41,307 nucleotides of DNA from Pseudomonas sp. GM21 (GCF_000282215.1 NZ_AKJS01000004.1:1-41307); one strand, 5' to 3'. Positions 17,007 to 27,091 are shown, counted from the first letter of the stretch. Notes: generated by a model not told the origin, from the letters alone. Translations and numbers: made by a program.

Positions 17007-19571
17007 TCAGACGAATACGATTTCGTCGTTTTCCACCACACCCTTGGCGGTCTCGCCGGGCATGAAGCGACCCGACAGAATCAACTGAGCCAGCGGGTTC
17101 TCGATCCAGCGCTGAATCGCTCGCTTGAGCGGACGTGCGCCGTATACAGGGTCGTAACCCACCGCGATCAGCTTATCCATGGCCTCAGGGCTCAGATCCA
17201 GTTTCAGCTCGCGCTCGGTCAGACGACTGCGCAGGCGACCCAATTGGATCTCGGTAATGCCCGCGATCTGATCCCGTGCCAACGGCTCGAAGATCACCAC
17301 TTCGTCGACCCGGTTGATGAACTCCGGCCGGAAGTGGGTGGAAATCGCATCCATCACCGCCGCACGCTGCGCTTCACGATCACCGACCAGTTCCTGGATC
17401 TGCACCGAACCCAGGTTGGACGTCATGACGATCACGGTATTCTTGAAGTCCACCGTACGGCCATGGCTGTCGGTCAAGCGGCCATCTTCCAGCACTTGCA
17501 GCAAGATGTTGAACACATCCGGGTGGGCCTTCTCGACCTCGTCCAGGAGGATTACCGAGTAAGGCTTGCGACGCACCGCCTCGGTCAGGTAACCGCCCTC
17601 TTCATAGCCCACGTACCCTGGTGGCGCACCGATCAGTCGAGCCACGGAATGTTTCTCCATGAACTCGGACATGTCGATCCGCACCATCGCCTCTTCCGTA
17701 TCAAAGAGGAACTCGGCCAGTGCCTTGCACAACTCGGTTTTACCGACACCGGTCGGGCCGAGGAACATGAACGATCCACTTGGGCGATTTGGATCGGACA
17801 GCCCGGCCCGCGAACGGCGCACGGCGTTGGAAACAGCAATCACCGCTTCGTCCTGACCGATCACACGCTGGTGCAACAGGCTTTCCATTTTCATCAGCTT
17901 GTCGCGCTCGCCTTCGAGCATTTTCGACACCGGAATGCCGGTCCACTTCGACACGACTTCAGCAATTTCTTCCTCAGTCACCTTGCTGCGCAGCAACTGG
18001 TTTTCGCTTTTACCGTGCTGATCGACCATTTGCAGGCTGCGTTCCAGGTCCGGGATCACCCCGTATTGCAGCTCAGCCATGCGGTTGAGGTCGCCTTTAC
18101 GGCGTGCGGCTTCAAGTTCCTGACGGGACTGTTCAATTTTCTGCTGGATCTGCGCAGAACCCTGGACTTCGGCTTTTTCCGAATTCCAGATTTCTTCCAG
18201 GTCCGAATACTCGCGCTCGAGGCGGACGATTTCTTCCTGGAGTTTTTCCAGGCGTTTGATCGCCGCTTCATCGCTTTCTTTCTTCAGCGCCTGAGATTCC
18301 ACCTTCAACTGAATCAGGCGACGCTCCAGACGATCGAGCACTTCAGGCTTGGAATCGATCTCCATCCGAATACGGCTGGCCGCTTCGTCGATCAGGTCGA
18401 TGGCCTTGTCCGGCAACTGGCGATCGGTAATGTAGCGATGACTGAGCTTGGCCGCGGCAATGATGGCGCCGTCGGTGATCGCCACCTTGTGGTGAACCTC
18501 GTAACGCTCTTTGAGGCCACGCAAAATCGCGATGGTGTCTTCTTCGCTCGGCTCGTCCACCAGAACTTTCTGGAAGCGCCGTTCGAGGGCTGCGTCCTTC
18601 TCTATATATTGGCGGTACTCGTTGAGCGTGGTCGCGCCGACGCAATGCAGCTCGCCGCGCGCCAGCGCTGGCTTGAGCATGTTGCCCGCATCCATCGAGC
18701 CTTCGCCCTTACCGGCACCGACCATGGTGTGCAGTTCGTCGATGAACAGAATGATCTGTCCTTCCTGCTTCGACAGCTCGTTGAGCAGCGATTTCAGGCG
18801 CTCTTCGAACTCACCGCGATACTTGGCGCCGGCAATCAGCGCGCCCATGTCGAGGGACAGCAGGCGCTTGCCTTTGAGGCCATCCGGTACCTCGCCATTG
18901 ATGATGCGCTGGGCCAGGCCCTCGGCGATGGCGGTTTTACCCACGCCAGGCTCACCGATCAGCACCGGGTTGTTCTTGGTACGGCGTTGCAGGACCTGAA
19001 TGGTCCGGCGAATTTCGTCGTCACGGCCGATCACCGGGTCGAGCTTGCCTTCTTCGGCACGCTTGGTCAGGTCCACCGTGTATTTATCCAGCGCCTGGCG
19101 CGACTCCTCGTGGTTGGCGTCGTTGACCGCTTCGCCGCCACGCAGGTTATTGATCGCGTTTTCCAGGGCTTTCTTGCTCACCCCCTGCCCCAGCAGCAAC
19201 TTGCCGAGCTTGCTGTTCTCGTCCATCGCGGCGAGCAGCACCAGCTCGCTGGAGATGAACTGGTCGCCCTTCTGCTGGGCCAGGCGATCCGCCTGATTAA
19301 GCAGGCGCGCCAAGTCCTGCGACATGTTCACGTCGCCGGTCGGGTTCTGGATTTTCGGCAGCTGGTCGAGCTCTTTGGTCAGCTCTTTACGCAGGCTGTT
19401 GACGTCGAAACCAACCTGCATCAGCAGAGGTTTGATTGAGCCACCCTGCTGTTCAAGCAGCGCCTGCATCAAGTGCGCCGGCTCGATGCCGGGATGGTCG
19501 AGGCCGACAGCCAGGGATTGGGCGTCGGATAGTGCTAACTGCAATTTGCTGGTTAAACGATCTATACGCAT
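17007..19571 (-). CDS. clpB: ClpB disaggregase chaperone
   Basis: ClpB is a hexameric AAA+ machine that pulls apart protein aggregates with DnaK after heat shock. The 854-residue protein has the usual order: N domain (1-145), first AAA+ module with Walker A GEPGVGKT at 206-213 and [10 protein letters not shown], the coiled-coil middle domain (about 405-525), and a second module with GPTGVGKT near 605 and a sensor region ending [18 protein letters not shown] precedes ATG 19571. In E. coli a shorter ClpB starts at GTG codon 149; here V149 is encoded by GTC, so that internal start is not available. A heat-shock promoter lies at 19644-19671. Confidence 0.97.
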   Translation of the reverse strand: MRIDRLTSKLQLALSDAQSLAVGLDHPGIEPAHLMQALLEQQGGSIKPLLMQVGFDVNSLRKELTKELDQLPKIQNPTGDVNMSQDLARLLNQADRLAQQKGDQFISSELVLLAAMDENSKLGKLLLGQGVSKKALENAINNLRGGEAVNDANHEESRQALDKYTVDLTKRAEEGKLDPVIGRDDEIRRTIQVLQRRTKNNPVLIGEPGVGKTAIAEGLAQRIINGEVPDGLKGKRLLSLDMGALIAGAKYRGEFEERLKSLLNELSKQEGQIILFIDELHTMVGAGKGEGSMDAGNMLKPALARGELHCVGATTLNEYRQYIEKDAALERRFQKVLVDEPSEEDTIAILRGLKERYEVHHKVAITDGAIIAAAKLSHRYITDRQLPDKAIDLIDEAASRIRMEIDSKPEVLDRLERRLIQLKVESQALKKESDEAAIKRLEKLQEEIVRLEREYSDLEEIWNSEKAEVQGSAQIQQKIEQSRQELEAARRKGDLNRMAELQYGVIPDLERSLQMVDQHGKSENQLLRSKVTEEEIAEVVSKWTGIPVSKMLEGERDKLMKMESLLHQRVIGQDEAVIAVSNAVRRSRAGLSDPNRPSGSFMFLGPTGVGKTELCKALAEFLFDTEEAMVRIDMSEFMEKHSVARLIGAPPGYVGYEEGGYLTEAVRRKPYSVILLDEVEKAHPDVFNILLQVLEDGRLTDSHGRTVDFKNTVIVMTSNLGSVQIQELVGDREAQRAAVMDAISTHFRPEFINRVDEVVIFEPLARDQIAGITEIQLGRLRSRLTERELKLDLSPEAMDKLIAVGYDPVYGARPLKRAIQRWIENPLAQLILSGRFMPGETAKGVVENDEIVFV

Positions 19572-19643
19572 GGGTCACCTTCCTTTTGAGCAGGCCGGAC
19601 CTATAAAACATCCTGAATGAAGAAACCTGCCAGATACTGTTAT

Positions 19644-19671
19644 AGATGCGGTCGATTCTGGGAGTTTCAAG
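19644..19671 (-). promoter_or_regulatory. Heat-shock (sigma-32) promoter of clpB
   Basis: On the minus strand CTTGAAA (19671-19665), a 13-base spacer and CCGCATCT (19651-19644) match the RpoH pattern CTTGAAA / CCCCATNT with one mismatch. Start near 19637 leaves a leader of about 65 bases. It lies just after the pgeF stop, so clpB can be induced apart from rluD-pgeF. Confidence 0.8.
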
Positions 19672-19701
19672 CGTCGATCAGTTGATGCAGATCAGAGAAG
19701 T

Positions 19702-20427
19702 CTAGCGTTCCAGCCAGACAAGAGAGGCAAACCGACCCGTTTGTGGATTGCGGCGGTAGGAAAAGAAGCGCGGATCGGTCACGGTGCAGAAACCGCCACC
19801 ATAAACAGCAGTGACACCACGAGCCGCCAGACGCAAACGCGCCAGTTCGTAGATATCAGCCATGAATTTGCCAGCATTGGCGCTTGGCACAAAAGCCTTG
19901 GCGGCCTCAGGCAATTGTTCGACGAAGGTTTCGCGCACTTCCGGGCCAACTTCAAAGGCTTGCGGGCCAATGGCCGGGCCGAGCCAGACCAGCACGTCTT
20001 CTGCCGGGACAGCCAATGCGTCGAGCGTCGCTTCGAGCACACCCGCCGCCAATCCGCGCCAACCGGCGTGCGCCGCCGCAACGCGGGTGCCGGCACGGTC
20101 GCAAAACAGCGCGGGCAAGCAGTCGGCCGTCATTGCCGCACAGGCGATACCGGGCGTGGCTGTCCAGCTGGCGTCAGCGGTGGCTACCAGGCTTGGGTTC
20201 GCGTGGGCCACGGCGATGCCGTGAACCTGTTGCAACCAGGCCGGTTGAATAGAGAAATGATCGGTGAGGCGACGGCGATTTTCGGCCACAGCTTCTGGGC
20301 TGTCGTCGACATGATCGCCAAGGTTGAGGCTGTCGAACGGCGCCAGACTGACGCCGCCCGCACGGGTGGTCACACAGGCTTTCACCCCGGCAGGCGCAGG
20401 CCAGTCGGGAATCAGCCAGTCACTCAT
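19702..20427 (-). CDS. pgeF: Peptidoglycan editing factor (YfiH, laccase-like fold)
   Basis: The 241-residue cytoplasmic enzyme belongs to the multicopper-polyphenol-oxidase-like family. In E. coli it removes L-Ser from wrongly made UDP-MurNAc-L-Ser; related enzymes also cleave purine nucleosides. The zinc and catalytic residues are visible: H69 (QQVHG), C103 (TADCLP) and H120 (AAHAGWRG). Its start overlaps the rluD stop (TCAT on the plus strand at 20424-20427), so it is coupled to rluD. Confidence 0.92.
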   Translation of the reverse strand: MSDWLIPDWPAPAGVKACVTTRAGGVSLAPFDSLNLGDHVDDSPEAVAENRRRLTDHFSIQPAWLQQVHGIAVAHANPSLVATADASWTATPGIACAAMTADCLPALFCDRAGTRVAAAHAGWRGLAAGVLEATLDALAVPAEDVLVWLGPAIGPQAFEVGPEVRETFVEQLPEAAKAFVPSANAGKFMADIYELARLRLAARGVTAVYGGGFCTVTDPRFFSYRRNPQTGRFASLVWLER

Positions 20428-21386
20428 CCGATGAACGCCTCACGGTCTTGCTTGAGCAGGGTCAGCAACCAGACGAAATCGTCCGGCAGTGGCGATTCCC
20501 AACTCATGCGTTTACCGGTGGTCGGGTGATCCAGCTCCAGGAACCGCGCATGCAGGGCCTGACGCGGGAACGCCTTCAACGATTCGACCATGGTCACACT
20601 GGCTGCCGGCGGGATACGGAAGCGACCGCCGTAGGCAGGGTCTCCGACCAACGGGTAGTTGATGTGAGCCATGTGCACACGAATCTGGTGAGTACGACCG
20701 GTTTCCAGCTTCACCCGCACGTGAGTGTGGGAGCGGAAACGCTCGAGCACGCGATAGTGGCTGACGGCTTGCTTGCCACCTTCCATCACCGCCATGCGCT
20801 GGCGTTGCTGGCCGTGACGACCGATGGGAGCGTTGATCTTGCCCCCCGCCGTCACCACACCGATCACGATGCATTCGTAGATCCGGCTTACGCTGCGGCT
20901 CTGCAATTGCGTGACAAGCTGTGTCTGCGCTTGAATGGTCTTGGCCACCACCATCAGACCGGTGGTGTCCTTGTCCAGGCGATGCACGATACCGGCGCGG
21001 GGCACATTGATAATGTCCGGCACGTGGTGCAGCAAGGCGTTGAGCAAGGTGCCATCAGCGTGGCCGGCAGCCGGATGAACCACCAGACCCGCAGGCTTGT
21101 TGATCACCAGGATGTCGTCATCTTCATAGACGATGTCCAGCTCGATGTCTTGAGCGATCCATTCGCCCTGAGCTTCCTGCTCGGCAGTCAGTTCAAGAAT
21201 GGCGCCACCGTGAACGATGTCTCGCGGGCGGATAACCGCCCCATCCACAGTCAGGCGGCCGTCTTTGATCCAGGCGGAAAGGCGCGAGCGCGAGTGCTCA
21301 GCGAATAATTGTGCGGCGACTTGATCGAGGCGTTGGCCGCCCAATTCGGACGGCACCTCTGCGCGAAGTTCAATTTTATCGGACAT
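20424..21386 (-). CDS. rluD: 23S rRNA pseudouridine synthase
   Basis: RluD makes the pseudouridines at 1911, 1915 and 1917 in helix 69 of 23S rRNA. The 320-residue protein has an S4-like RNA-binding domain (about residues 17-65: [26 protein letters not shown]) and the synthase domain with [15 protein letters not shown] containing catalytic D138. ATG 21386 ([11 protein letters not shown]) is preferred to the in-frame start seven codons upstream, which adds no conserved sequence. It is transcribed away from bamD across a 151-base gap and leads rluD-pgeF. Confidence 0.94.
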   Translation of the reverse strand: MSDKIELRAEVPSELGGQRLDQVAAQLFAEHSRSRLSAWIKDGRLTVDGAVIRPRDIVHGGAILELTAEQEAQGEWIAQDIELDIVYEDDDILVINKPAGLVVHPAAGHADGTLLNALLHHVPDIINVPRAGIVHRLDKDTTGLMVVAKTIQAQTQLVTQLQSRSVSRIYECIVIGVVTAGGKINAPIGRHGQQRQRMAVMEGGKQAVSHYRVLERFRSHTHVRVKLETGRTHQIRVHMAHINYPLVGDPAYGGRFRIPPAASVTMVESLKAFPRQALHARFLELDHPTTGKRMSWESPLPDDFVWLLTLLKQDREAFIG

Positions 21387-21412
21387 GCTCAGACTAGGCG
21401 TCGGCACAGCTT

Positions 21413-21442
21413 TTGGTTTCGGCTGCGCGCTTGTGGTTAAAT
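21413..21442 (+). promoter_or_regulatory. Candidate bamD promoter
   Basis: TTGGTT (21413-21418), an 18-base spacer and TTAAAT (21437-21442) lie in the rluD/bamD gap. A 6-bp hairpin, GCCCCG (21455-21460) with CGGGGC (21472-21477), follows in the leader. The hexamers are weak. Confidence 0.35.
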
Positions 21443-21537
21443 ACGGCGTCTTTTGCCCCGAGGCTATACAACGGGGCGCTCATCATAACAGGACGGCCAC
21501 GCCCAAGACAGCGGCCGTCATAGGGACGCAAGCCGCC

Positions 21538-22560
21538 ATGCAAGTGAAACACCTGCTGCTGATCGCCATCCTCGCATTGACCGCTGCTTGCTCATCGAAG
21601 GAAGTCGTAGACGAAAACCTTAGCGAAGTCGAGCTGTACCAGCAGGCTCAGCAAGATCTGGACAAGAATAGCTACACCAGCGCAATTACCAAGCTGAAGG
21701 CTCTGGAATCGCGTTATCCGTTCGGTCGCTACGCTGATCAGGCTCAACTCGAGCTCATCTACGCGAACTACAAAAACACCGAGCCTGAAGCTGCCAAGTC
21801 GGCCGCCGAGCGTTTCATTCGCCTGCACCCGCAGCACCCGAATGTGGATTACGCCTACTATATGAAAGGTCTTACGTCCTTTGATCAGGATGTCGGCCTG
21901 CTGGCGCGTTTCCTGCCGCTGGACATGACCAAGCGTGATCCGGGCGCCGCTCGCGACTCCTTCAACGAGTTCGCTCAGCTGACCAGCCGCTTCCCGAACA
22001 GCCGCTACTCGCCGGACGCCAAGCAGCGCATGATTTACTTGCGCAACTTGCTGGCGGCCTACGAGATTCACGTTGGCCACTATTACCTGACCCGTCAGGC
22101 TTATGTTGCCGCCGCGAACCGTGGCCGTTACGTGGTGGAAAACTTCCAGGATACCCCGTCCGTCGGTGACGGACTGGCGATCATGACTGAAGCCTACCAG
22201 CGTATGCATCTGGACGATCTGGCAGCCACCAGCCTCGAAACCCTGAAGCTCAACTACCCGAACAATCCAAACCTGGAAGACGGTCAGTTCAAGCCTTCGG
22301 TCGCCGAAGCCGACAACCGTTCGTGGTTGAGCAAGGCCACGCTGGGCCTGATCGAGTCCCGTCCACCGCTGCCGCCGGGCGAAACCCGCGCCAACCAGGA
22401 CGTGCAGAGACAGTTCCAGGATGCCAAGGAAGCGATTCCGGCCGAACTGAAGCCTAAAGATGGAAGTGGCGACGCCGTCGAAGAAGAGCAACAGGAGTCC
22501 GAAGGCAACAACAGCGACCGCTCGTGGTTCAGCTACATGACCTTTGGCGTGTTCGACTGA
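21538..22560 (+). CDS. bamD: Outer-membrane assembly lipoprotein BamD (ComL)
   Basis: BamD is the essential lipoprotein of the BAM complex that inserts beta-barrel proteins. The 340-residue protein has a lipoprotein signal with lipobox LTAAC and acylated C18, followed by five TPR-type repeats (about residues 30-245; for instance [45 protein letters not shown]). The C-terminal tail of about 80 residues is longer than in E. coli BamD (245 residues) and is acidic and Gln/Glu rich, as in other Pseudomonas. It is followed by a strong terminator. The longer in-frame reading from 21385 lacks a signal. Confidence 0.95.
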   Translation: MQVKHLLLIAILALTAACSSKEVVDENLSEVELYQQAQQDLDKNSYTSAITKLKALESRYPFGRYADQAQLELIYANYKNTEPEAAKSAAERFIRLHPQHPNVDYAYYMKGLTSFDQDVGLLARFLPLDMTKRDPGAARDSFNEFAQLTSRFPNSRYSPDAKQRMIYLRNLLAAYEIHVGHYYLTRQAYVAAANRGRYVVENFQDTPSVGDGLAIMTEAYQRMHLDDLAATSLETLKLNYPNNPNLEDGQFKPSVAEADNRSWLSKATLGLIESRPPLPPGETRANQDVQRQFQDAKEAIPAELKPKDGSGDAVEEEQQESEGNNSDRSWFSYMTFGVFD

Positions 22561-22575
22561 CACCTCTGGTTGTAC

Positions 22576-22604
22576 AAAAAGGAGCCTTGCGAGGCTCCTT
22601 TTTT
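22576..22604 (+). terminator. Terminator of bamD
   Basis: AAAAAGGAGCCT (22576-22587), loop TGCG, and AGGCTCCTTTTTT (22592-22604) form a strong terminator; the A tract means it could work in both directions. Confidence 0.93.
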
Positions 22605-22682
22605 GTGGGCGTGATGATTACGCTGTGCGCTCGGCATGTCCTTGGCTAAACTGCTTAATCACCCGTCATAAAGCTGCTCACC

Positions 22683-22916
22683 ATGCTTCGTTTACTGTTC
22701 TGGATCGCCCTGATTGCCGCTGCGGTATGGTTCTGGCGCAAGTTCAAGGGCTCGACGTCCACGCTCAAGTCCTCCGCCGAGCTGGAAGCTGCCCCCATGG
22801 TCCGCTGCGCCCATTGCGGTGTTCACCTGCCCCGCGACCGCGCGCTGAGCCTTCAACAACAGTGGTATTGCAGCCAGGCTCACCTTGAGCAAGGCCCGGG
22901 CCCTGGTGGTCGCTGA
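22683..22916 (+). CDS. PP0621-family small membrane protein with zinc-finger-like motif
   Basis: A 77-residue protein with an N-terminal membrane helix (MLRLLFWIALIAAAVWFW) followed by a cytoplasmic cysteine cluster: C42, C45, H48, then C63 and H67 (RCAHCGVHLP...WYCSQAHL), the pattern of a small zinc-binding module like YacG or YHS domains. It is named after the P. putida locus PP0621. Its 3' end overlaps the start of pilS, so the two are probably one transcript. Its role is unknown; a link to PilS sensing is only inferred from position. Confidence 0.82.
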   Translation: MLRLLFWIALIAAAVWFWRKFKGSTSTLKSSAELEAAPMVRCAHCGVHLPRDRALSLQQQWYCSQAHLEQGPGPGGR

Positions 22917-24495
22917 GACGTCCAGTCCCGGCGACAAACAGGCTCGGCGACTGCTGCGCCTTTACCACCTCTACCGCTTAAGCGTCGGCATCACCTTGGT
23001 GTTGTTGATGACCAGCAACCTCGACAACGGGTTGCTGACGTTCGCCAATGACGATCTGCTGCGCAGTGGCAGCTGGTTGTACCTGGTGCTGAATATTCTG
23101 CTGGTGGTGTTTTTGGGAAACACCCGACGGCCGGCGCAGCTGTTCGGCCTCGCGCTGGTCGACGTCTTGCTGCTCTGCGGTTTGTTTTACGCCGCAGGTG
23201 GAGTGGCCAGCGGTATTGGCAATCTATTGATCGTGACAGTGGCCATCAGCAATACCCTGCTGCGTGGACGTACCGGCCTGTCCATCGCCGCCGTCGGCGC
23301 ACTGGGTATCGTCGGTTTCAGCTTCCTCCTTGGCTTCAGCCACCAGGCCAGCCCCAACGACTACCTGCAAGTCGGCACGCTCGGCGCACTGTGCTTTGCC
23401 GCGGCATTGCTGGTGCAAGGCTTGACCCGACGCCTGGAAGTCAGCGAACACCTCGCCGAACAGCGAGCCAGCGAAGTGGTGGGACTCGAAGCGCTCAATG
23501 CGCTGATCCTGCAACGCATGCGCACGGGCATTCTGGTGCTCGATGAGCAGCGGCGGGTGCAACTGGCCAATCACAGCGCCTTGATATTGCTGGGGCACAA
23601 AGCACTCGACGGACAACGGATCGATGACTTTTCGCCAACGCTGGTCGAACGTCTTGAGCTGTGGTTCAACAATCCGGCCTTGCGCCCGCAAAGTCTGAAA
23701 ATCGATAGCAGCGGCCTGGAATTGCAACCCAGTTTCATCGCCCTGAACCAAAACCCTAATCACCAGACCCTGGTGTTTCTCGAAGACCTCGCTCAGGTCG
23801 CACAACAAGCACAGCAACTAAAACTCGCTGCACTCGGTCGACTGACGGCGGGTATTGCCCATGAAATCCGCAATCCATTGGGCGCCATCAGTCATGCCGC
23901 GCAATTGCTGCGCGAATCAGAGGAACTCAAGGGGGCAGATCGGCGTCTGACCCAGATTATTCAAGACCACTCTCAGCGAATGAATCGGGTTATCGAACAC
24001 GTCCTGCAATTGTCCCGCCGCCAGCAAACCGTCCCGCAACGGCTCGATCTGAAGCCATGGCTGCAAACGTTCGTCGCCGACATTCGTGAAGCTGCGACCG
24101 AAGGTCAGCACATTCACCTGCATATAGGGTCAGGCGATTTCAACACCTTGATGGACCCAGACCAGCTCACCCAGGTTCTGGACAATTTGTTGCGCAACGC
24201 CTGGCACCACAGCGCCCTGAATCACGACATGGCCCAGGTCTGGCTCGATTTGTTTGTCGATGCCGACAGCCAGTTGCCCACCCTCGAAGTCACGGACGAC
24301 GGCCCCGGTGTTGCGCCGGACCAGCAGGTGCATTTGTTCGAACCGTTTTTTACCACCCGTAGCCAAGGCACAGGCCTGGGGCTGTATCTGTCCCGTGAGC
24401 TGTGCGAAAGCAACCAGGCCCGCCTAGACTTCAAACCACGCCAAGACGGCGGCTGCTTTCGCATTACTTTTGCCCACGGACGGAAACGAAGTTGA
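22885..24495 (+). CDS. pilS: Sensor histidine kinase PilS
   Basis: PilS is the polar membrane kinase that phosphorylates PilR to control pilA. The 536-residue reading has six membrane helices (about residues 30-190), a PAS domain (about 200-300, with TGILVLDEQRRVQLAN), the HisKA domain with H326 in GIAHEIRNPLGAIS, and an ATPase domain with DNLLRNAWHH, DDGPGV and TGLGLYL. The start is uncertain: TTG 22885 is shown; GTG 22906 is equally possible and still leaves all domains. It overlaps the PP0621-family gene and is followed by pilR after 2 bases. Confidence 0.92.
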   Translation: MSKARALVVAETSSPGDKQARRLLRLYHLYRLSVGITLVLLMTSNLDNGLLTFANDDLLRSGSWLYLVLNILLVVFLGNTRRPAQLFGLALVDVLLLCGLFYAAGGVASGIGNLLIVTVAISNTLLRGRTGLSIAAVGALGIVGFSFLLGFSHQASPNDYLQVGTLGALCFAAALLVQGLTRRLEVSEHLAEQRASEVVGLEALNALILQRMRTGILVLDEQRRVQLANHSALILLGHKALDGQRIDDFSPTLVERLELWFNNPALRPQSLKIDSSGLELQPSFIALNQNPNHQTLVFLEDLAQVAQQAQQLKLAALGRLTAGIAHEIRNPLGAISHAAQLLRESEELKGADRRLTQIIQDHSQRMNRVIEHVLQLSRRQQTVPQRLDLKPWLQTFVADIREAATEGQHIHLHIGSGDFNTLMDPDQLTQVLDNLLRNAWHHSALNHDMAQVWLDLFVDADSQLPTLEVTDDGPGVAPDQQVHLFEPFFTTRSQGTGLGLYLSRELCESNQARLDFKPRQDGGCFRITFAHGRKRS

Positions 24496-24497
24496 AC

Positions 24498-25838
24498 ATG
24501 AGCCCACGGCCCAAAGTCCTGATCGTCGACGACGAACCGGACATCCGCGAACTCCTCGAAATCACTCTGGGACGGATGAAACTCGATACCTTCAGTGTCC
24601 GTAACCTGGGCGATGCCCAAGCGTTGTTGGCCCGGGAAACCTTCGATTTGTGCCTCACCGACATGCGCCTGCCCGACGGCACCGGCCTTGAGTTGGTTCA
24701 ATACATTCAGCAGCGTTACGCGCAAGTGCCGGTGGCGATGATCACCGCCTACGGCAGTCTCGAAACGGCGATCAATGCACTCAAGGCCGGCGCCTTCGAC
24801 TTCCTGACCAAACCGGTCGACCTCACTCGGCTGCGAGAACTGATCACCAGCGCCCTGCGCGTGCCTGCACCGGGCGACGCCAGTACCGCCATTGATCGTC
24901 GACTACTGGGCAACTCCCTGCCCATGCGCAGCCTGCGCAAACACATCGACAAACTCGCGCGCAGCCAGGCGCCGGTGTATATCAGCGGCGAATCCGGCAG
25001 TGGCAAAGAATTGGTCGCCCGATTGATCCATGAGCAAGGACCGCGAGCCCAACAACCGTTCGTCCCGGTCAACTGTGGGGCGATTCCATCAGAGCTGATG
25101 GAAAGCGAGTTCTTCGGGCATCGCAAAGGCAGTTTCAGTGGTGCCATCGAAGACAAGCCCGGGCTGTTCCAGGCCGCCCATGGCGGCACGCTGTTCCTCG
25201 ATGAAGTCGCGGATTTACCTTTGGCCATGCAAGTCAAACTGCTGCGCGCAATTCAGGAAAAAACAGTTCGCCGGATCGGCGAACAACAGGAAACGGTGGT
25301 CGATGTGCGCATCCTTTGCGCCACCCACAAAGACCTCGACGCCGAAATCTCTGCTGAGCGATTTCGCCAGGATTTGTACTACCGCCTCAACGTGATCGAA
25401 CTGCGGGTTCCCTCGTTGCGCGAACGCCGTGACGACATCGAACCACTGGCCAGCCATGTACTCAAGCGCTTGGCCTCCAGCAGCGGCCTACCCGCCGCAA
25501 CGCTTCACCCGCTCGCCCTGGAAGCACTGAAAAATTACCGCTTCCCCGGCAATGTGCGGGAACTGGAGAACGTGCTCGAACGGGCTCACACCTTGTGTGA
25601 AAACAAGCAGATTGAAGCGAGTGATTTACGACTGGCCGACGGTAATTGCACGGCAGAAGGTGCGGCTGCGGACCTGACGCAGATTGATAATCTTGAACAT
25701 TATCTGGAAAACGTCGAACGCAAACTCCTCCTCCAGGCGCTGGAGGAAACCCGCTGGAACCGCACGGCGGCAGCTCAGCGGTTGAGTTTGTCGTTCAGGT
25801 CGATGCGCTACAGGCTGAAGAAGTTAGGGTTGGATTGA
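24498..25838 (+). CDS. pilR: Sigma-54 response regulator PilR
   Basis: PilR activates RpoN-dependent pilA transcription when phosphorylated by PilS. The 446-residue protein has a receiver domain (D55 phosphoacceptor in LTDMRLPDG, K105), a AAA+ domain (Walker A GESGSGKE, Walker B TLFLDEV with D235 and E236), and a C-terminal Fis-type HTH (RWNRTAAAQRLSLSFRSMRY). The sigma-54 contact loop, usually GAFTGA, reads GSFSGA at residues 211-216, with the key threonine replaced by serine. ATG 24498 begins right at the receiver domain. Its likely target is the sigma-54 promoter at 8533-8548. Confidence 0.94.
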   Translation: MSPRPKVLIVDDEPDIRELLEITLGRMKLDTFSVRNLGDAQALLARETFDLCLTDMRLPDGTGLELVQYIQQRYAQVPVAMITAYGSLETAINALKAGAFDFLTKPVDLTRLRELITSALRVPAPGDASTAIDRRLLGNSLPMRSLRKHIDKLARSQAPVYISGESGSGKELVARLIHEQGPRAQQPFVPVNCGAIPSELMESEFFGHRKGSFSGAIEDKPGLFQAAHGGTLFLDEVADLPLAMQVKLLRAIQEKTVRRIGEQQETVVDVRILCATHKDLDAEISAERFRQDLYYRLNVIELRVPSLRERRDDIEPLASHVLKRLASSSGLPAATLHPLALEALKNYRFPGNVRELENVLERAHTLCENKQIEASDLRLADGNCTAEGAAADLTQIDNLEHYLENVERKLLLQALEETRWNRTAAAQRLSLSFRSMRYRLKKLGLD

Positions 25839-25862
25839 GGGCCCCTTAGCGGGCAAGTCGAA

Positions 25863-25935
25863 TCGTCGCACCGCCGCTCCCACATTGGATCTGTGAACTA
25901 TGCAAATCCCCTGTGGGAGCGAGCCTGCTCGCGAT
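25863..25935. repeat. REP doublet between pilR and thiO
   Basis: CGTCGCACCGCCGCTCCCAC (25864-25883) faces GTGGGAGCGAGCCTGCTCGC (25913-25932), an imperfect inverted pair with ATTGGATCTG in the loop. The left arm is decayed. It sits in the gap between two converging genes and may help end both transcripts. Confidence 0.75.
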
Positions 25936-25966
25936 AGCTATCTGCCCGGCGATACATCATTAGCGG

Positions 25967-27067
25967 TCAGATCCGCCCGGTCGGTGCATACGGCGCAGGA
26001 TCAATAATCGGCTCGCGCCCCAGCATCACATCGGCAAACAACTGACACGACGCCGGCGCCAGCACCAGCCCATTGCGGTAATGCCCGCAGTTGAGCCAAA
26101 GCCCTTCAAACCCTGGCACTTGGCCGATGTAAGGTATGCCTTGCGGCGAGCCCGGCCGCAACCCGGCCCAATGCCCGACCACTTCGGCATCCGCCAATGC
26201 CGGAATCAACTCCACCGCCGTTGCCTTCAGGCTTTCCAGCGCCGAATCGGTCGGTGTCTTGTCGTAGCCTTCATGCTCCAGCGTACTGCCGATCAGAATG
26301 TGCCCGTCGCGCCGGGGAATCGCATAACGCCCCTTGGCCAGCACCATGCTCGGCAGAAAATCTGACGCGCACTTGTACAGAATCATTTGCCCTTTTACCG
26401 GTTCGACTGGCAGTTCCAGCCCCAGGCTTTTCAGTAAATCACCACTCCAGGCGCCGGCTGTCAGGACCACTTGATCACCCGCAATGGCACCCGTCGAGGT
26501 CTGCACACCCACGATTTGATCACCCTCACGAATGAACCCGCTGACTTCGCACTGCTCGTGGATCGTCACATTCGGCAGCGCCAGCAAGGCAGCCTTCAGC
26601 GACTTCACCAGCCGAGGATTACGCACATTGGCGACATCGGCCATGTAGACCGCCCGCGAAAAACCCGCGCCCAGCACCGGCACTGCATCGTGTGCCGCCG
26701 AGATATCCACAGCCCGCAGCGGACGGTTCTCGCGCTCGGCCCAGGCCAGCGCCTCAATCTCGTCATCCAGATCCAGCCAGTACAAACCGGTGGTATGAAC
26801 TTCAGGGTCAACCCCGGTTGCGGCGAACAGTCGCTCACCGAGCTGTGGATAAAAATCCTGGGACCAATGCGCCAACGCAGTGACTGCCGGGCTGTAGCGC
26901 CACGGGTACAACGGCGAAACAATCCCGCCCCCCGCCCATGACGACTCCTGCCCGACGTTCGAACGATCCAGCAGCACAACACTCTGCACTTCGGACGCGA
27001 GATTGAACGCCGTCAGCAGCCCAATCACGCCACCGCCGACAATCACCACTTGCTGTTGCCTGGTCAT
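25967..27067 (-). CDS. thiO: Glycine oxidase (FAD-dependent amino acid oxidase)
   Basis: ThiO oxidises glycine to iminoglycine for the thiazole ring of thiamine. The 366-residue protein has the DAO fold: VVIVGGGVIGLLTAFNLA (dinucleotide-binding start), AGGGIVSPLYPWRY, a mid-protein GAWSGDLLK, and the C-terminal GLRPGSPQGIPYIG and GHYRNGLVLAP. ATG 27067 (MTRQQQVV) puts the nucleotide motif at the usual place. It follows pilE on the same strand by 55 bases with a hairpin between. The other thi genes are not here. A related D-amino acid oxidase role cannot be excluded. Confidence 0.88.
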   Translation of the reverse strand: MTRQQQVVIVGGGVIGLLTAFNLASEVQSVVLLDRSNVGQESSWAGGGIVSPLYPWRYSPAVTALAHWSQDFYPQLGERLFAATGVDPEVHTTGLYWLDLDDEIEALAWAERENRPLRAVDISAAHDAVPVLGAGFSRAVYMADVANVRNPRLVKSLKAALLALPNVTIHEQCEVSGFIREGDQIVGVQTSTGAIAGDQVVLTAGAWSGDLLKSLGLELPVEPVKGQMILYKCASDFLPSMVLAKGRYAIPRRDGHILIGSTLEHEGYDKTPTDSALESLKATAVELIPALADAEVVGHWAGLRPGSPQGIPYIGQVPGFEGLWLNCGHYRNGLVLAPASCQLFADVMLGREPIIDPAPYAPTGRI

Positions 27068-27091
27068 GTTCAGATCCAACCGTTAAATAGA

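Noticed and set aside
17244..19439. 731-codon open frame antisense to clpB
   Set aside because: clpB on the other strand is complete with all motifs; the antisense frame is His/Arg/Gln-rich without recognisable domains, a by-product of GC-rich codon use.
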